Positions 45,883 to 57,406 are shown, numbered from the stretch's first letter. The stretch is 64,000 nucleotides of DNA from Aquanectria penicillioides (GCA_003415625.1 PYIU01000006.1:3844001-3908000); one strand, 5' to 3'. The notes: a model not told the origin generated them from the letters alone. Numbers and translations are program-made.

Positions 45883-46997
45883 GACTGAATGATTCTGGGC
45901 GGCGCAGAATGGGTATTAATTTTTCTCGGCGATGTGCAATTCTAGTAGGTGGGGATTGCACTTGTATGACGAATTACTGGGAGTGTCGCCGGTTTGAGTG
46001 AATTCTTATAGCTAGATGGAGTGAAGGAGTGAATATGACGAGATACTGGAACAGGAATGAAGCCACTCTCTAACCGACTGAAGTGAGAAAAGACGCGTGA
46101 AGACGCGACAAAACCCTGACGTAGCGCGTGATCTCACCATTTGCGTTTCCTTGCATAGTGTTGGGTGCCAGGGCTTATAGCGTGGCCCAAGTTCACGGTA
46201 CCCGAAATGGAAAAGGCTTCCAGAGGCGTGAAATGCATGGTTCGCCGCCGATTTAGGAATCGAAATGCACGCAGATCTGTTGACAGTTCCTACTGCTGTA
46301 TTGCACATGTTGATGCTGGGCAAATGCTACACTGGGGACTTTTGGCGAAGGAAGACGCCTGGAAAATCCATCACAGGACTCAGGAAGACCCTTTGGCTGG
46401 GAAAATGTCTCATGAGGTTCCAGCGGATTACGTTGGCCTAATTCACCGATTGGAGAAACAACGGCCTTAGTCTTGGTGGGAGTGGAACTGAAGGACATAA
46501 GCTGTGCGCCGTCAGCCTCACTTTCAAGTGCGTTAGGCGAATCACGGGAGCCATTTTCGCTCATAAGGCAACTGAAGCAGCCTAGAGGCCCTGTCATGCT
46601 GCCAAGTGCATGGAAAACTCGTACTCGCTTCTGCCTGAATGGTTGAGTTATACTTGCATTGCGGCGTTATGTACTTATTGTGCTGGGAGTTTGACCAAGA
46701 TATGCGAGGACAGATCGCAATAACTACCTACTCAACATCAAGTTGCATAGCAATCCCCTGCTCGTATTTAATTTATGGGTCAACATTCCAAGATAGCCGA
46801 GATATGAATTGCATGCAGTGCATATTTTGCCCTAGCTGAGCGAAGTGAACGACTCTTATTGATTTGCGCTGACGGGGATCGGAGTTCCACCTTGCCAAAT
46901 GTTGCCTGGAGTAGATATTCAGTTGGCTGCTTGAAATTCGTTAAATTCAGATAGTATTTATTTGGTCCTGCTTCTCAACCCTTGTTACTTTGCCAAT
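45883..46997. other. Intergenic region with one weak small-gene candidate
   Basis: A 114-codon minus-strand frame from ATG 46597 to 46253 starts MTGPLGCFSCLMSENGSR and is Ser/Pro-rich, in the style of small fungal proteins. It has no known domain and its codon use is not decisive. The rest is AT-rich non-coding DNA. Confidence 0.4.
46253..46597 (-). CDS. Possible small hypothetical protein (114 residues)
   Basis: An ATG-initiated frame with a Cys-containing start (GCFSCL) and a Ser/Pro/Glu-rich middle. No signal peptide, membrane helix or motif is visible, and no TATA box is clearly placed. It lies alone between two confident minus-strand genes. It could be a small lineage-specific protein or chance; I lean to uncertain. 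Confidence 0.3.
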   Translation of the reverse strand: MTGPLGCFSCLMSENGSRDSPNALESEADGAQLMSFSSTPTKTKAVVSPIGELGQRNPLEPHETFSQPKGLPESCDGFSRRLPSPKVPSVAFAQHQHVQYSSRNCQQICVHFDS

Positions 46998-49477
46998 CTA
47001 AATGCTACCCAACGTATCTTGATCTATATATTTTTGAAACATGCTGTTTATCTCGTCACTTGTTAGCGCAGATGCCAGTTCGTCTGAGACATCGGCGAGG
47101 GCCGTGAAAGGAAGCAATGCCTCTGGTTGCGGAATATCTCCTAGGGCCAGAGGTTGGTCAATTCGATGACTCTCCTCTTCAATTCTCTGCTCCAAGATTG
47201 AAGCAGCTCTCGTAGAGTTTTGAACTACGCCCTCCTCTCCCATGGTTACTGATGATGCATTCAGAGTTCCAGCGCACTCTGCCCTGTTTGAAGACATTGG
47301 AACGATTGAACCACCCCGGGGCTCTTCGTCAGAGGATCTATATTCCTTATGGACACTGGCAATCCAATTTTCGGCAATTCTTTCCATGCTGTCCCTGAAT
47401 ACAACCTGCTGTAGCGTATCAAGATCTCGTTCTTCATTTCCAATCGCCGAAAGTTGAACTCCGTGCGACCGAAGGGTAGACAGGATTATTGATGGACCAT
47501 CCACTTTCATCATATCTACAAACGCCTCCAGATCCATGGACAGGTTCTTATTAAGGTACGGTGATTGCGGTCTAGGTTGGTGACCGGGGAATAAAATGTC
47601 GAAAATAGTGAACCACTGGTCTTCCAATGTCATCTTGGCCGAAACCCTCTTGGCTAGCTCGGCCTTTTGCGACACTGTGATTCCATCATGCTCAATGTTA
47701 CGGACCTTGCATATCTCCACAGCGGCAGCATGTAGATGTGAGTCTCTCTCACGCTCAGACTCGAATGTGTCCTTGCACCTAGGGCAATAAATCGGTAACT
47801 GATGTAAGCGGGATAGATGTTGTTTGACGTCTTGTGTTCGTCGCAGGATGTACGAATAGCATCCCCGATACTTGACTGGGCTTTTCTTCGCAAATGGACA
47901 AGCCAGAGAGATTTGATGCGCTGAAGATCGCTTACTTGATCGGTGGCGCCTTTTTCGAGGATCTGACTCGTCATCGTCTCCTGCTTCGTCACTTCCATCT
48001 CTAGAGGGATGTTGTCGTTTGTTTTTTGGCTGGTTATCGGCTGCGCTAGTCACTGTTGTCTTGCTACTTGTTGTGGATGTATTAGGGGATGTATCATTGT
48101 GATGTGTCTGACTCCGGCTGTCTGATTCACTCTGCCGCGGCCAAGTTTCAAACGCAAGAAGGACTGAGTCCACCACATGGGGAATCACGTGTAGGAAGGG
48201 ATGTCCGTCTTCCAGACAGGGGACCGCTTCAGAATAATCCGAAATCCAACTAGATTCCGCTGGAGAGCCTTCTTGTTTACAGGAGTCGATGCTGCCCGGT
48301 TCGCAAGGGCTATTTCCAGCTTCCAATGCTGGAACCTTTAGAGAATTGCAAAGTTGATTCGGTAAAGAATCATCCATGGGTGGGGGTGAATCCTCCTTTA
48401 GCACCCTGGAGCTATCTGCTGTTAGCTCTAAGGATTGCTTGAAATTTGTTGTAACTTCTGTTTTTCCATTGTCCTTGCTCTCAATATCCTCCTCGAGCTT
48501 AACACCACAGCCGTTAACCAGTCGATGTCGCTGTGCGAGGGGTTAGTTAAGGAGCTTTCTTCGTGCATCAAGTCTGAGAAACAACAAACTCCCAAAATTG
48601 GGATTTCCCACCTTCAATGCGTCTTTCCGTGAGAAGCTCTTGAAGCAGATGGTGCAAGGGAATGGCTTCACTGCCAGGTGAATTCGCTTGTGTCGTTTCA
48701 AGTCGTGGTTTCGGTTGAAGGACTGAACACATTGATCGCACTTAAAAGGCCGCTCTGACTGAGGGGTGGGCTGGCCATGGCCGTATATCATGTGGTGGCC
48801 GTGCTGGGGAACTCGCATGACAGGAATCATTGACATCTGGCCGCCAGGCTGGTGAATGTTGGACATGATAGACCCACCCATTGTTAGTGGGGACGGGTAG
48901 GGAGGATAGGGCCTATATGGAGCAATGGGGGCCATGGCTGGTCCTTGCTGCTGGCCCGAGAGTGAGTCTAAGCCCCTGGAGATGGAGCTGTTGGTGATGG
49001 GCGGGTGTTGCGTATGAGAAGGCCGGGGAGCGTAGGGAGAGAAGTCTGGCTGCTGAGGAGTGGAGGAGGGCGAGTAGTAGCTCGGAGTGCTTAGATGTCG
49101 AGGGTGCAAATATGAATCAACGTGATCCGGAGCACTGGATGGAGTCGGGGGTTGCGTTGAGATGGGGTTCTGAGATGGTCGGGGAGTAGACGAGAGGCCG
49201 CCACGGTGTGTCTGGTCGCCGGGGCCTCCGCTGTAGATGGAGGTCTGGAAAGGATGCGGAACCTCGCTGTAGGGTGGAGGGGGAGGCCTTCGCGATTAAT
49301 GGTGGAAGTTTTACTGCCGATTCTGTTGCTAGATCCTAGTGAAGGGCACAGGGAATCTTTCGCCGTCCTTGGACTTTTTACAACAGGAAGAGGAAGGGAG
49401 AACGAAGGTAAAGCGGCGGTTGTAGAGCGACTCAACGAGAAGCTTGTAGCCGCCCCTGAGACAATGTGTTCCGACAT
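46998..49477 (-). CDS. C2H2 zinc-finger transcription factor with a second Cys/His region
   Basis: Two exons are certain: 46998-48530 and the part of the upstream exon that ends at 48612, joined by an 81-nt intron in phase. The upstream exon encodes a Pro/Ser/Tyr/His-rich region. Two classical fingers then follow: FKCDQCVQSFNRNHDLKRHKRIH and FPCTICFKSFSRKDALK|RH, the second split by the intron. This finger pair strongly resembles FlbC-type regulators of Aspergillus development (from memory). The downstream exon adds about 510 residues. These comprise a basic NLS-like stretch (PRKRRHRSSKRSS), a second Cys/His block (CPFAKK...RRTQDVKQHLSRLH...CPRCKDTF) and a helical C-terminal region seen in other fungal C2H2 proteins. 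The 5' end is unresolved: ATG 49477 lies in a different frame and needs an intron around 49290-49380. The combination of both regions in one frame is unusual. Confidence 0.82.
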
Positions 49478-50531
49478 GCTGCAGAGGTGTTAGGAGGAAG
49501 AAAGCTTGCTAGCTGTGCCTGCATCTGCATTTGCATCTGCGTCTGTGTTGCTACTTTCTTAATCTGTGCTTGAGGAAAGACCGTGACGCCATGGGAGCGT
49601 TTTTGCGCCTTGAATCAAGACTCTGAGTTGGATAAGAAATTTATTCGATCCTAGCACATCCTGCGCCACAGATTTGCCTCCAATGGTCGAAGAACGCGGT
49701 TGCACTGCTAGTAGTCGTTGCGAAGCCAAAGAGGCTTTGGTGCATTGGTGACAGCAGCTAGGAGGTAGTCGGATCCGGCTTCAAGTCTTGAGCATGGGAG
49801 TTGACATTGTAAACAACGCAACATGGTATCTAGAGGAAAAAGGAAGAATCACGGCATGGTTATGACCACGATGCCGTATTTGTCTGGCGTGACACGCGGG
49901 GTTGTTTCCTATTGGTGTGTGTTGGCCTTGAATTTTTGTCAGCGCACAATTGTGCGCTGTCTGTTTAGGCAGCACTGCCAGCCGTCATGATATCATCAAC
50001 ACATGCAAATGGTCGAAGAAGCGTTATGGAAGAGTTCTATGATAGTTTGGTGGCTATGTGATTACAATATTACCTTAGCCCCAACAAGTTGAACCTGGAG
50101 AGACAATATCTGGGCTAGTTGGCGTTGGTTTTATCTGTATGTCCGCAAGCACCGTGCTAGGCAAAGGTACCTTTCGGTTTTCCGCTTAATTGACCCAGCT
50201 AAATTTCGATAGAAAATGACAGTACTGAATTATTCGCGGGGTTTTCATATGTTGTTTCAATTTAAATTGATGAGTACAAGACTCGCGATTGAATCAATGT
50301 CCATGATTAAGTCAACAGAATCAATGTCCCCGTCTCTTCCAATTATCATAGTAGATTTAGATTAGCTAACGTATGGATCCTGAGCAAGGGAGGCAAGAAT
50401 ATGAATAGTCGGAGAATCTCCCTCTTTCCCGTAATATTAAATGTCATCACAGCGGATGGTTTTGGATTGCTCAAGGACCCACCCATCCCGAAACTACAAC
50501 TACGTTCATTTCATATATCTAAAGCCCCCAA
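49478..50531. other. Intergenic region
   Basis: About 1 kb between the C2H2 gene start and the GMC relic. It includes a short imperfect array of gcatctgc-like units near 49519-49546. No gene seen. Confidence 0.5.
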
Positions 50532-51063
50532 CTATTCCATGGAACGTTTGGAATAGATGGGCTGGTTCTGGTGACGAGGATCAACCGTCTGGAAGTTGGT
50601 ACGAAGCTTCTGGAAAAGACGATCAAAGGTGCTCCAACCCCAGCCGGTCGCCCCCAGCTTTTCCCATTGCCTGCAGCCATACTCCATTAGTCGAATCGTG
50701 ACGCCGTCATTGTGGCTTGAGCAGCCGCCTAGAACCTTGGCTCTACTCATTCGAATATGACTATTTCCTAAACATAACATTAGTACCAGTGCATAAAGCA
50801 TCAACTTGGTTTAACTTACCTCTCTCCTACTCGTGGATTGGGTAGTCATAATCGAGATCAGTGCCAATAAGATCGACCCATCGTCGCAGATTAAGGACAG
50901 TCTCGTTTCCAACATCGCTTGGACCTCCTTCGATCAAAAGAATTGACCTGGTCGGCAAGTATTCTGCCAAGCGGTTTGCGACGACACAGCCTGCAGTACC
51001 TCCTCCCACAACTATGTAGCCGAACCTGTCACGGCCCTTCGGCAGAGTGCTGGGAGTCGTCAT
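50532..51063 (-). pseudogene. GMC oxidoreductase pseudogene (5' fragment)
   Basis: From ATG 51063 the FAD-binding start of a GMC flavoenzyme is clear: GRDRFGYIVVGGGTAGCVVANRL with the dinucleotide motif, LLIEGG, and after a 52-nt intron (50768-50819) NSHIRMSRAKVLGGCSSHN. Lesions: TAG at 50827-50829 (codon 79) falls between YPIHE and ERGNSHIR in the correct frame. After residue about 170 the frame ends at 50532, and the remaining about 400 residues, including the substrate and catalytic His domain, are absent. No continuation is found in the next 1 kb. Family members oxidise alcohols, sugars or choline, but this copy is dead. Confidence 0.9.
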
Positions 51064-51921
51064 TGCTGGTAAACATTACTGGTAAAGGATATAATAGTAT
51101 CAGAGATTGATTGAGAATAATGGACTCAAAGGAAGTTTGATTCTTGACTCTAGGCTTCAATCGACTCAATAAATAGCCCCAACTCGACATGAAGCCCCAC
51201 CAACATGTCCAGATGCATCGGATCCAGTCTCAAACGGGAATGGCAACACTCTGCTCGCGATGTCGAGGCCACCGCCGGATTGTCCGGGGAAACGTGGCTA
51301 GTGGGTGAGTCTTCTGGGCGCTAGTGGCACTTTTCGAAATGTGCGGCTCGTTGCTGGTTTTGGTATGATAATTACCCGAAGCAAGCTTCCCCATATTCAT
51401 CCTCCGCCAATTGTTGTTCATACCCATGTCATCCCTGAATCTCGAACAGCATCAACACACATCGCACACGAGTCCCACAGCTCGTCGTACAGGAACATAA
51501 CGGCCAACACAGAAGGAACGCTGCTCGAAGACATACAAGGCTCTCTTGCTTCCATCCACGTCAAGTCCAGATGAGGAGCAGGCGGCTGGTGGAGGGGTAC
51601 TTTGGACTATCGCTAATAATCCAATTGGAAGGCTACCTGGAAGAAGTGTGAGACTGGCAAATAAATCTAGGTGGAGATAGAAAGTACATCAAGTTCTGGA
51701 ATTTCCGCTCACTGATCGGATTCTCGGGCTGAAGCAACCGTTCTTGCTCAAGTCAGTAGAGGCGACAGATGCCTAGTCTTGGATTCGTGTGCCTCGAACC
51801 AAGATAAGCTTTCTCCCTTGCGCAAGCATCGGCCAGTGTTGAAATCGATATGATTATCCTGGATTTGCCAAGATGCCGACTATATCTGGCTGGTATGGAT
51901 TAGCGGCTAATCAAAATTTCC
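51064..51921. other. Intergenic region
   Basis: The GMC promoter side and the sequence beyond the permease relic. No gene found; frames are short. Confidence 0.5.
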
Positions 51922-52782
51922 TCATTTGGACGTTAGCCGAGCACGAGCATTTAGCTCGCCACTTCCGTTAGGAACCGTCGATTGATGACTCACGGGCAGA
52001 CGGAAATTAGTATACATGTGACAGGCTATCATGAAATTGCTGCGAGAGTACATTGACTTGGTAATCACCCTCTCGTTGAAATTAACAATCGAGGTCAATA
52101 CCACGAATACTACGGAGATTAGAAATATTTGCCACGATTTGATCTCGCTTTAATCACTAGTTAGCATGGATAACATTGGTATCGAGGGTAAATGGCCATC
52201 ACTAAAAAATCTGGATTAGTGAGCTTGACACAACCCAATATCATATATCCTACCGTAACGCCAGCGCTAGAAGTGCCAGCTAAGCCGCCCAGGAGGTTGC
52301 AAATGCCGCAAATGTAAGCTGATCCACGAGAAAGCCGCTCTGGGGCCAGTCTCATAGCCCAATAATATTCGCCTCCGGCATTTGGTATTGCCCTCATGAG
52401 CTCGCCGAGGCTGATGACGATGGCGATATTGAATATGGTCACGATCAACAGGCCATAAACGAGGGTTGCAGTCCCGCCTATCACTATGCCTGTCGAGAAG
52501 CCTCCAGCTACGCCTACCCAGGAGTTTGTGACAGTGGAAGCGCAACTTAGGAGCCGAAACCAACTGGAGGAGCGTTGCATCTGTGGCTTGTAGCCGGACT
52601 CTGGGGCACATGCATGTCAACTCTAGTTCGTCTTGGTCCCTAGAGAGGGAAAAATGTAGAGGCAACCCACTGATCAGATACGATGCATCGATATCAACCA
52701 TCGTGCCCTCTTCCTGACTCTTTTTGCGAGTCATTTTGGAGGCCATCTTTTCGTCGGCAGCCATCATTTCATCTATGTCCAT
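51922..52782 (-). pseudogene. Amino-acid/GABA/choline permease pseudogene (5' fragment)
   Basis: From ATG 52782 the N-terminal segment (MDIDEMMAADEKMAS) leads across an intron to SSSWFRLLSCASTVTNSWVGVAGG. Helices typical of the APC-superfamily GABA/choline permeases follow, with PNAGGEYYWAMRLAPE and GICNLLGGLAGTSSAGVTVGYMILGCVKLTNPDF. The frame then stops at 52161. In another frame the recognisable continuation IKSWQIFLISVVFVVLTSIVNF runs on to 51922 and fades. Roughly the first 200 of an expected about 520 residues remain. A frameshift lies near 52160-52200 and the C-terminal helices are lost. It sits beside the GMC relic, so both may come from one decayed accessory locus. Confidence 0.8.
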
Positions 52783-53485
52783 GTTTGCGTCCAGGACAAC
52801 TTGTTGATGTAAAAAACGGGAAAGAAAAAAAGTGAGTAATGACAAGTGTGTGACACAATGATAGAAGGGCAGAGTGTTGATTTAGCACGCACCACACGTC
52901 GAGTCGGTCTAATATAAAAAACAGGTGCTGTGAGGGCCCGGGTCGGGTGTGTCTTGTCATATAGAACTCCCATCTATGGTGTGAATTGGATGTCGCGTAG
53001 TTGGCTAAGCTACACTCCACGCCACTCGATTCAACAACAAGATGACAAGCAAGCCGATCAGCTGACAACTCACTGGAGCTGTCGCAAGTTCCCCGGAACC
53101 TCCTCGGCCTGTCACCATTCAACTTGGGGTAATCGGGTCTCGGGCGGAACTCGCGGGTTTCAATCTTACGGGGTTTTGATTTAGATGGTTCTAACTCTGT
53201 GACATTGACGTCTCGCAATCAGTGTGAAAACGACACGATCCCGATATTCGCTGTTTTCTCACAACGCCACCCCAACACCTACGTGTGAATCGAAAGCACT
53301 AACATCAAGCAATTTTCCTAATTGAATATACACAAAATCGCTCAATCAACAGTTTGTAATCCGGTTATGTTCTAATATTGCTACCTTTCGATAACAGGTC
53401 CCTACGTCTGAGACGACCGGCGCCCGGCCATATTGGCATTGACAATGATATTCTATGGTACATCAATGAGGTTACTTGGCAGGGC
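52783..53485. other. Intergenic region
   Basis: Upstream of the permease relic and downstream of the phosphatase. A long minus-strand frame (52769-53218) has no domain and is probably chance. Confidence 0.5.
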
Positions 53486-54387
53486 TTATTGGCCCGAGTT
53501 GGCTTTTTGTTGGGCAATAATTGCGTCATACTCAACTTGCATCTGCGCTTGAATCGATTCCCGCAACTCACGCTGCTCCGCATCAGTTGGGCGAAGTCTA
53601 CTACCATGACGTGCCTCCCAGCTCTCATCTGTCTCCTTGATGCATGCATCATCGTCGTTTCCATGGGGTTCTATAAATTCATAAGAGCGACATTCAGCAT
53701 TGCTCCAACTTGTCCCTATGTTCCGTCAGCTCCAATCAAGGGCAACTTGCTCTGAGTCACGATCCCAAATGCTGAGTTGGGCTGCCAAATCAGCAGGACA
53801 AGAGCATCCTAGGGATCACATCACTTACAACCCCTCAAGTCCGCCCAGTCTCGGGTAATGTAATGAAGGATCGCCCCATGCGACACGACTCCCACATGCA
53901 CGTCCTTGCCTGTGGCCTTCTCGGCTTCTCGGGTCAGTTCCCTCAAAAATCGCCGGGCCGCAGCAGCTCTAGCCTCGAGAGACTCGACATGAGGCGCCCA
54001 AGGGCCACCAGGGCCCTTATCATTCCAACCTTCGCCAACATTGCTAAAGTCTACCTTGTTTTCGAATTCATCATCCTCAATCAGGATCGAAGGAATGCGG
54101 CCCACGTCGGATGGCAAGGTTGAGACTTCTTGGATCTCTGGCAGCGCGACTATCTTGGTCCCGGCTTCAACCGCGGGTGAAAATGAGATGAGGCAGGTTT
54201 GCAGCGTCCGCCGCATCGGCGATGCGACCAGGTGTGTAATTTTATGGTGGTGAGGGAAATTCCGGCAGAGCTCAACGCACTGATCTTCTCCCAACGGCGT
54301 CAATTGTGGATCAGGGAGCATGAGGTTCTCGAAGCTCAGGTTGTGAAAGCCCTGCGCATGGCGCACAAAATGTATGTAGCTGGGCAT
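53486..54387 (-). CDS. Histidine phosphatase (phosphoglycerate-mutase-like)
   Basis: Exons 53829-54387 and 53486-53715 are joined by a 113-nt intron and make 262 residues. The catalytic RHA motif is in IHFVRHAQGFHN at residues 5-16; the second Arg and acid are in ASPMRRTLQTCLISF; the second catalytic His is in HVGVVSHGAILHYI. The active site is thus complete. The C-terminal exon adds WSNAECRSYEF and a long charged amphipathic helix (RELRESIQAQMQVEYDAI). This resembles fungal broad-specificity phosphatases of the PGM superfamily rather than glycolytic mutase. The protein is cytosolic and the substrate unknown. Confidence 0.92.
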
Positions 54388-54973
54388 TGTTGCTTTTCTC
54401 TATCAACAAAGTCGACGCCTGTTTTCTTCCGACAGCAGCAGGAGAATTGGTGAGAAGATGAGGCAGCAACGGATGTTTTGACCTCGAGATTTGCTCCACA
54501 CGCTCTCGCGATTCTCAATCTCATTGGCCTGTTTTGCCCCGCCGTGTCTTCGGCCGGTTGAAGCCTGATGACGATAAACACGGATTGTCAAGATAACGGC
54601 AGGAGAAAAGGAAAATTCTACGAAACGCCATGATCTATGGGAATGAAATCCTCGTTAAATCACGAGAGTCTTCCATTTAGTGCGATCAAAATAGATGAAA
54701 ATATTTAATGTACCAGCCAATAACTCTGCTTCTGTCAAAATCCTGTAAATATGGTTGTGATGTGAGAACAGTCTAGGCACGACTGTTTTAAGTGCTGAAA
54801 CATGACTACAGCTTCCAACTGAGTCGATCCTAATAGCTGATATCTTGTAGGATGAGAATGAGTTTGAGGCGATTGGGCCTGGAACCGTCTTGACTCATGC
54901 TAGGTTCCGAAAAAAAAAAAAGCAACTATCATTTGGAGATGGAAATGACTGTCAAATAGGTACTCGGGATCTT
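54388..54973. other. Intergenic region
   Basis: Promoter side of the phosphatase and 3' flank of the PLD gene. It carries a run of 12 A near 54910. No gene seen. Confidence 0.5.
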
Positions 54974-56821
54974 TTAACCACTACTGCCCTTCACCTTCAT
55001 TGCCATCCCAATGGTGCCTTTGAAGAGGCCCTCGATCATCCCTGGGTCCCCCGCAAACCCTTTTCCTGGGTTTCCATCTCTATCTCTCCATATGCCATCC
55101 TTTGCCACTCTCCCAAACAACTTTGTATTTTGGTTCCTCTCGATCGCATTTCTCCATTTCGCACATATTTCCTGACTGTCCACCATGATATTGACTTCTT
55201 GACTGTGGAACCACGACTGCGTATCCTGGTTTCCACTGCCCTGGATGCCGACGCAGTTGTCTACGATCAGGAGCTTGATGTGGCATGAGCGAGATTTGAA
55301 TGAATTGTGAACAGGATGATCTTGATCTTTTCCGACGTAGTTGTAAATGTGGAGCAGCTCGTGTTCGGGACCGCCGGGTGGCAGTGAGGCTATGAGAGCC
55401 TGGGCTGCTTGCTCGTTTGTTCCGCCTTGTGTTGGAATCATTTCGCCTGCGTCGTTGTACCCGAAGCAGACATAGTATGTCACTTCTATGCCGCGTTTCA
55501 GTGCATCGACGAGAGCTGGAATTAGTGGTGCAGCATTCAGATTCGGTGTTTGAATAAAGATGTCGTGCTTGGCGTTGCGGATCAAGGAGAGCCATGCTTC
55601 GTTCTGGGGGACAATCACGCTTCTGAAGTCGATAGAACCGTATGGAGGCCTATTGACGAGAGCTATCGGAACATTTTGCAATGTCATCGTCGAGATGAAG
55701 GGGGTGAATTCTTCCCCGTCTGGTATGTCGGGGCCTGTAGGCTCAATTGGTTTCTTGACAGAAATGTTAAGCTGACGATTCGCGGCTTGCAAATGTGTTT
55801 CATCAAGGTTAGTTGAGGAATCGGTCTCCATTTCATTGGCCTCTCTGTTCGGGTCATCATCATCATGATTACAGTTGGTCTCTGTTTCTTTCGGATCACA
55901 CCAAACATCAGAGTCCGTATCCGACTCCTCGTCCGTGAATGTCCGCAAATTTTTATTTTCCTTTTGCACCCTGCATAATGGAAGAGGCGGGTTGAACTTT
56001 TTATTCCAGGTAATCAATGCCATGTCGTAAATGCTGTCAACAATCGGACCTTCGACATGCGTCATCATTTCCAAGTTGTCATTGTCTTCAATATTGTTGC
56101 TCATGACGCAAGCAATCTTCCGGTCCACAATGCACCATTTGTTGTGTAGAGTGCCCAACGGAATTTCGTGCTGGCTCATGACCTCAAGGTCAACGTTGGG
56201 GATCTCGTCTGGTGAGGGTAGCTGGATCGGCTCGCTTGTGTAGGTCGATGGCGCAACGTATTGGTGTGTATGGACGATGTTTGACAAACTTGCTCTTCCA
56301 TACATGATCTTGACTACTACTTTTTTTCCTCTGTTGTTGGCGCGTCTTGAGAGCTGAATCAGCGTGTTCTTGATGAGACGTTGCGCGACAGAGGGTGACC
56401 ACATGCAAGTAGTAAATAGGATTTCCTCTTGGGCGCGGATCATTAAGTTGCAACAATACTGAATAACTTCGTCCAGGGGCGCAATAACTGTTACTGGTAT
56501 TCTTCCAGAGGAACCCAGCAAGGGGGGTGAGACGATCCCGGACAACGGGTCCGCAATCAAACAATTCAATACGTCGCCAAACGCCTGGAGGAAGAGGGGG
56601 CTTGGCTTAATACCAGGGCCCCATCGGCCACAGGCGGAGACTGATTCCAGGTCATCCGATGACGGCGTTAATCTGCCATCCGGGCTGTGGTGAAGGCCGT
56701 TCTGAGGGTGTCTATAGAGTTGCTTGATTGCATCTCCAGGTGCAAGCGCGGGATCTTTTGCCAGCAATGAGCTTACCGTGTCGGGCTCATGGCAGAGCTT
56801 GTAAATAGCTTCGGAGATCAT
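54974..56821 (-). CDS. Phospholipase D-family protein with two HKD motifs
   Basis: A single-exon protein of 615 residues from ATG 56821. The two catalytic motifs are complete: H226-x-K228-x4-D233 in LHNKWCIVDRK and H514-x-K516-x4-D521 in CHIKLLIVDN. Each is followed by the usual Asn/Gln-rich strand (SNNIEDNDN and GSGNQDTQSW). Between them lies an acidic, probably disordered insert at about 295-345. No PX/PH domains or signal peptide are present, so it belongs to the short cardiolipin-synthase/PLD-like class of fungi. It could hydrolyse or transfer phosphatidyl groups on internal membranes. The frame is intact with no introns; the family is often intron-poor. Confidence 0.92.
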   Translation of the reverse strand: MISEAIYKLCHEPDTVSSLLAKDPALAPGDAIKQLYRHPQNGLHHSPDGRLTPSSDDLESVSACGRWGPGIKPSPLFLQAFGDVLNCLIADPLSGIVSPPLLGSSGRIPVTVIAPLDEVIQYCCNLMIRAQEEILFTTCMWSPSVAQRLIKNTLIQLSRRANNRGKKVVVKIMYGRASLSNIVHTHQYVAPSTYTSEPIQLPSPDEIPNVDLEVMSQHEIPLGTLHNKWCIVDRKIACVMSNNIEDNDNLEMMTHVEGPIVDSIYDMALITWNKKFNPPLPLCRVQKENKNLRTFTDEESDTDSDVWCDPKETETNCNHDDDDPNREANEMETDSSTNLDETHLQAANRQLNISVKKPIEPTGPDIPDGEEFTPFISTMTLQNVPIALVNRPPYGSIDFRSVIVPQNEAWLSLIRNAKHDIFIQTPNLNAAPLIPALVDALKRGIEVTYYVCFGYNDAGEMIPTQGGTNEQAAQALIASLPPGGPEHELLHIYNYVGKDQDHPVHNSFKSRSCHIKLLIVDNCVGIQGSGNQDTQSWFHSQEVNIMVDSQEICAKWRNAIERNQNTKLFGRVAKDGIWRDRDGNPGKGFAGDPGMIEGLFKGTIGMAMKVKGSSG

Positions 56822-57159
56822 TTTCTTTGCATTCTTGAACGACTTCGTCGAAAGTCAGAAGTCAATGGATTTTCATGGCCCTTTGTGTCCATTTTACGTG
56901 GTTTAGTATTGTCGGATAATCGGCAACATGGCAACGTCATAGTGCCACAACCAAGGTATAGCCACAACGCCTTCCAGCGCTTCCAAGGCAAGCCGTCATA
57001 CATCAATCTAGGCGGGTCAATTGATTCGCAGATAAAGCGCACTAATCTCCAGAATTGAAGAGCCTAAATGGCTATTCGGCAATTGATCAGATGAGAAGAA
57101 TGCGAATTATGTTCTAATAATGGATTACCCAACTACGACCCTTGGTTGCGCATGTGGTA
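56822..57159. other. Intergenic region
   Basis: PLD gene promoter side, ending at the small MITE. Nothing else noted. Confidence 0.5.
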
Positions 57160-57314
57160 CCGTATTCTCTCGACAAATTGGACCACCTTAGCGTCGGCGG
57201 GATCTCCGCGTTTTACAAGAAAAAGAAAGTTCCAAGTCACATAATTGGCCGTATGCACGTTTTGTGCACTTTCTTAAAGAAACTAAGGTGGTCCAATTTG
57301 TTGAGAGAATACGG
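57160..57314. mobile_element. 155-bp MITE with 32-bp terminal inverted repeats and TA target duplication
   Basis: The left end CCGTATTCTCTCGACAAATT is inverted at the right end with one mismatch over 32 bp (to ...GGACCACCTTAG). TA flanks it at 57158-57159 and 57315-57316. The interior is about 90 bp with no coding capacity. The terminal sequence differs from that of the 490-bp element at 9390, so it is a separate family of Tc1/mariner-like non-autonomous elements. Confidence 0.9.
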
Positions 57315-57406
57315 TAGTTGTTCTCAAAAATATTTCTGCGAACCATACTTTGTCTTCAGCAGGATTGCTTTTCCCTTGCAGATGCGTACATCAAGTCAAC
57401 TCCTCA

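Noticed and set aside
52769..53218. 149-codon minus-strand ORF upstream of the permease relic
   Set aside because: No domain, low-complexity composition, and it overlaps the start of the permease relic in another frame.
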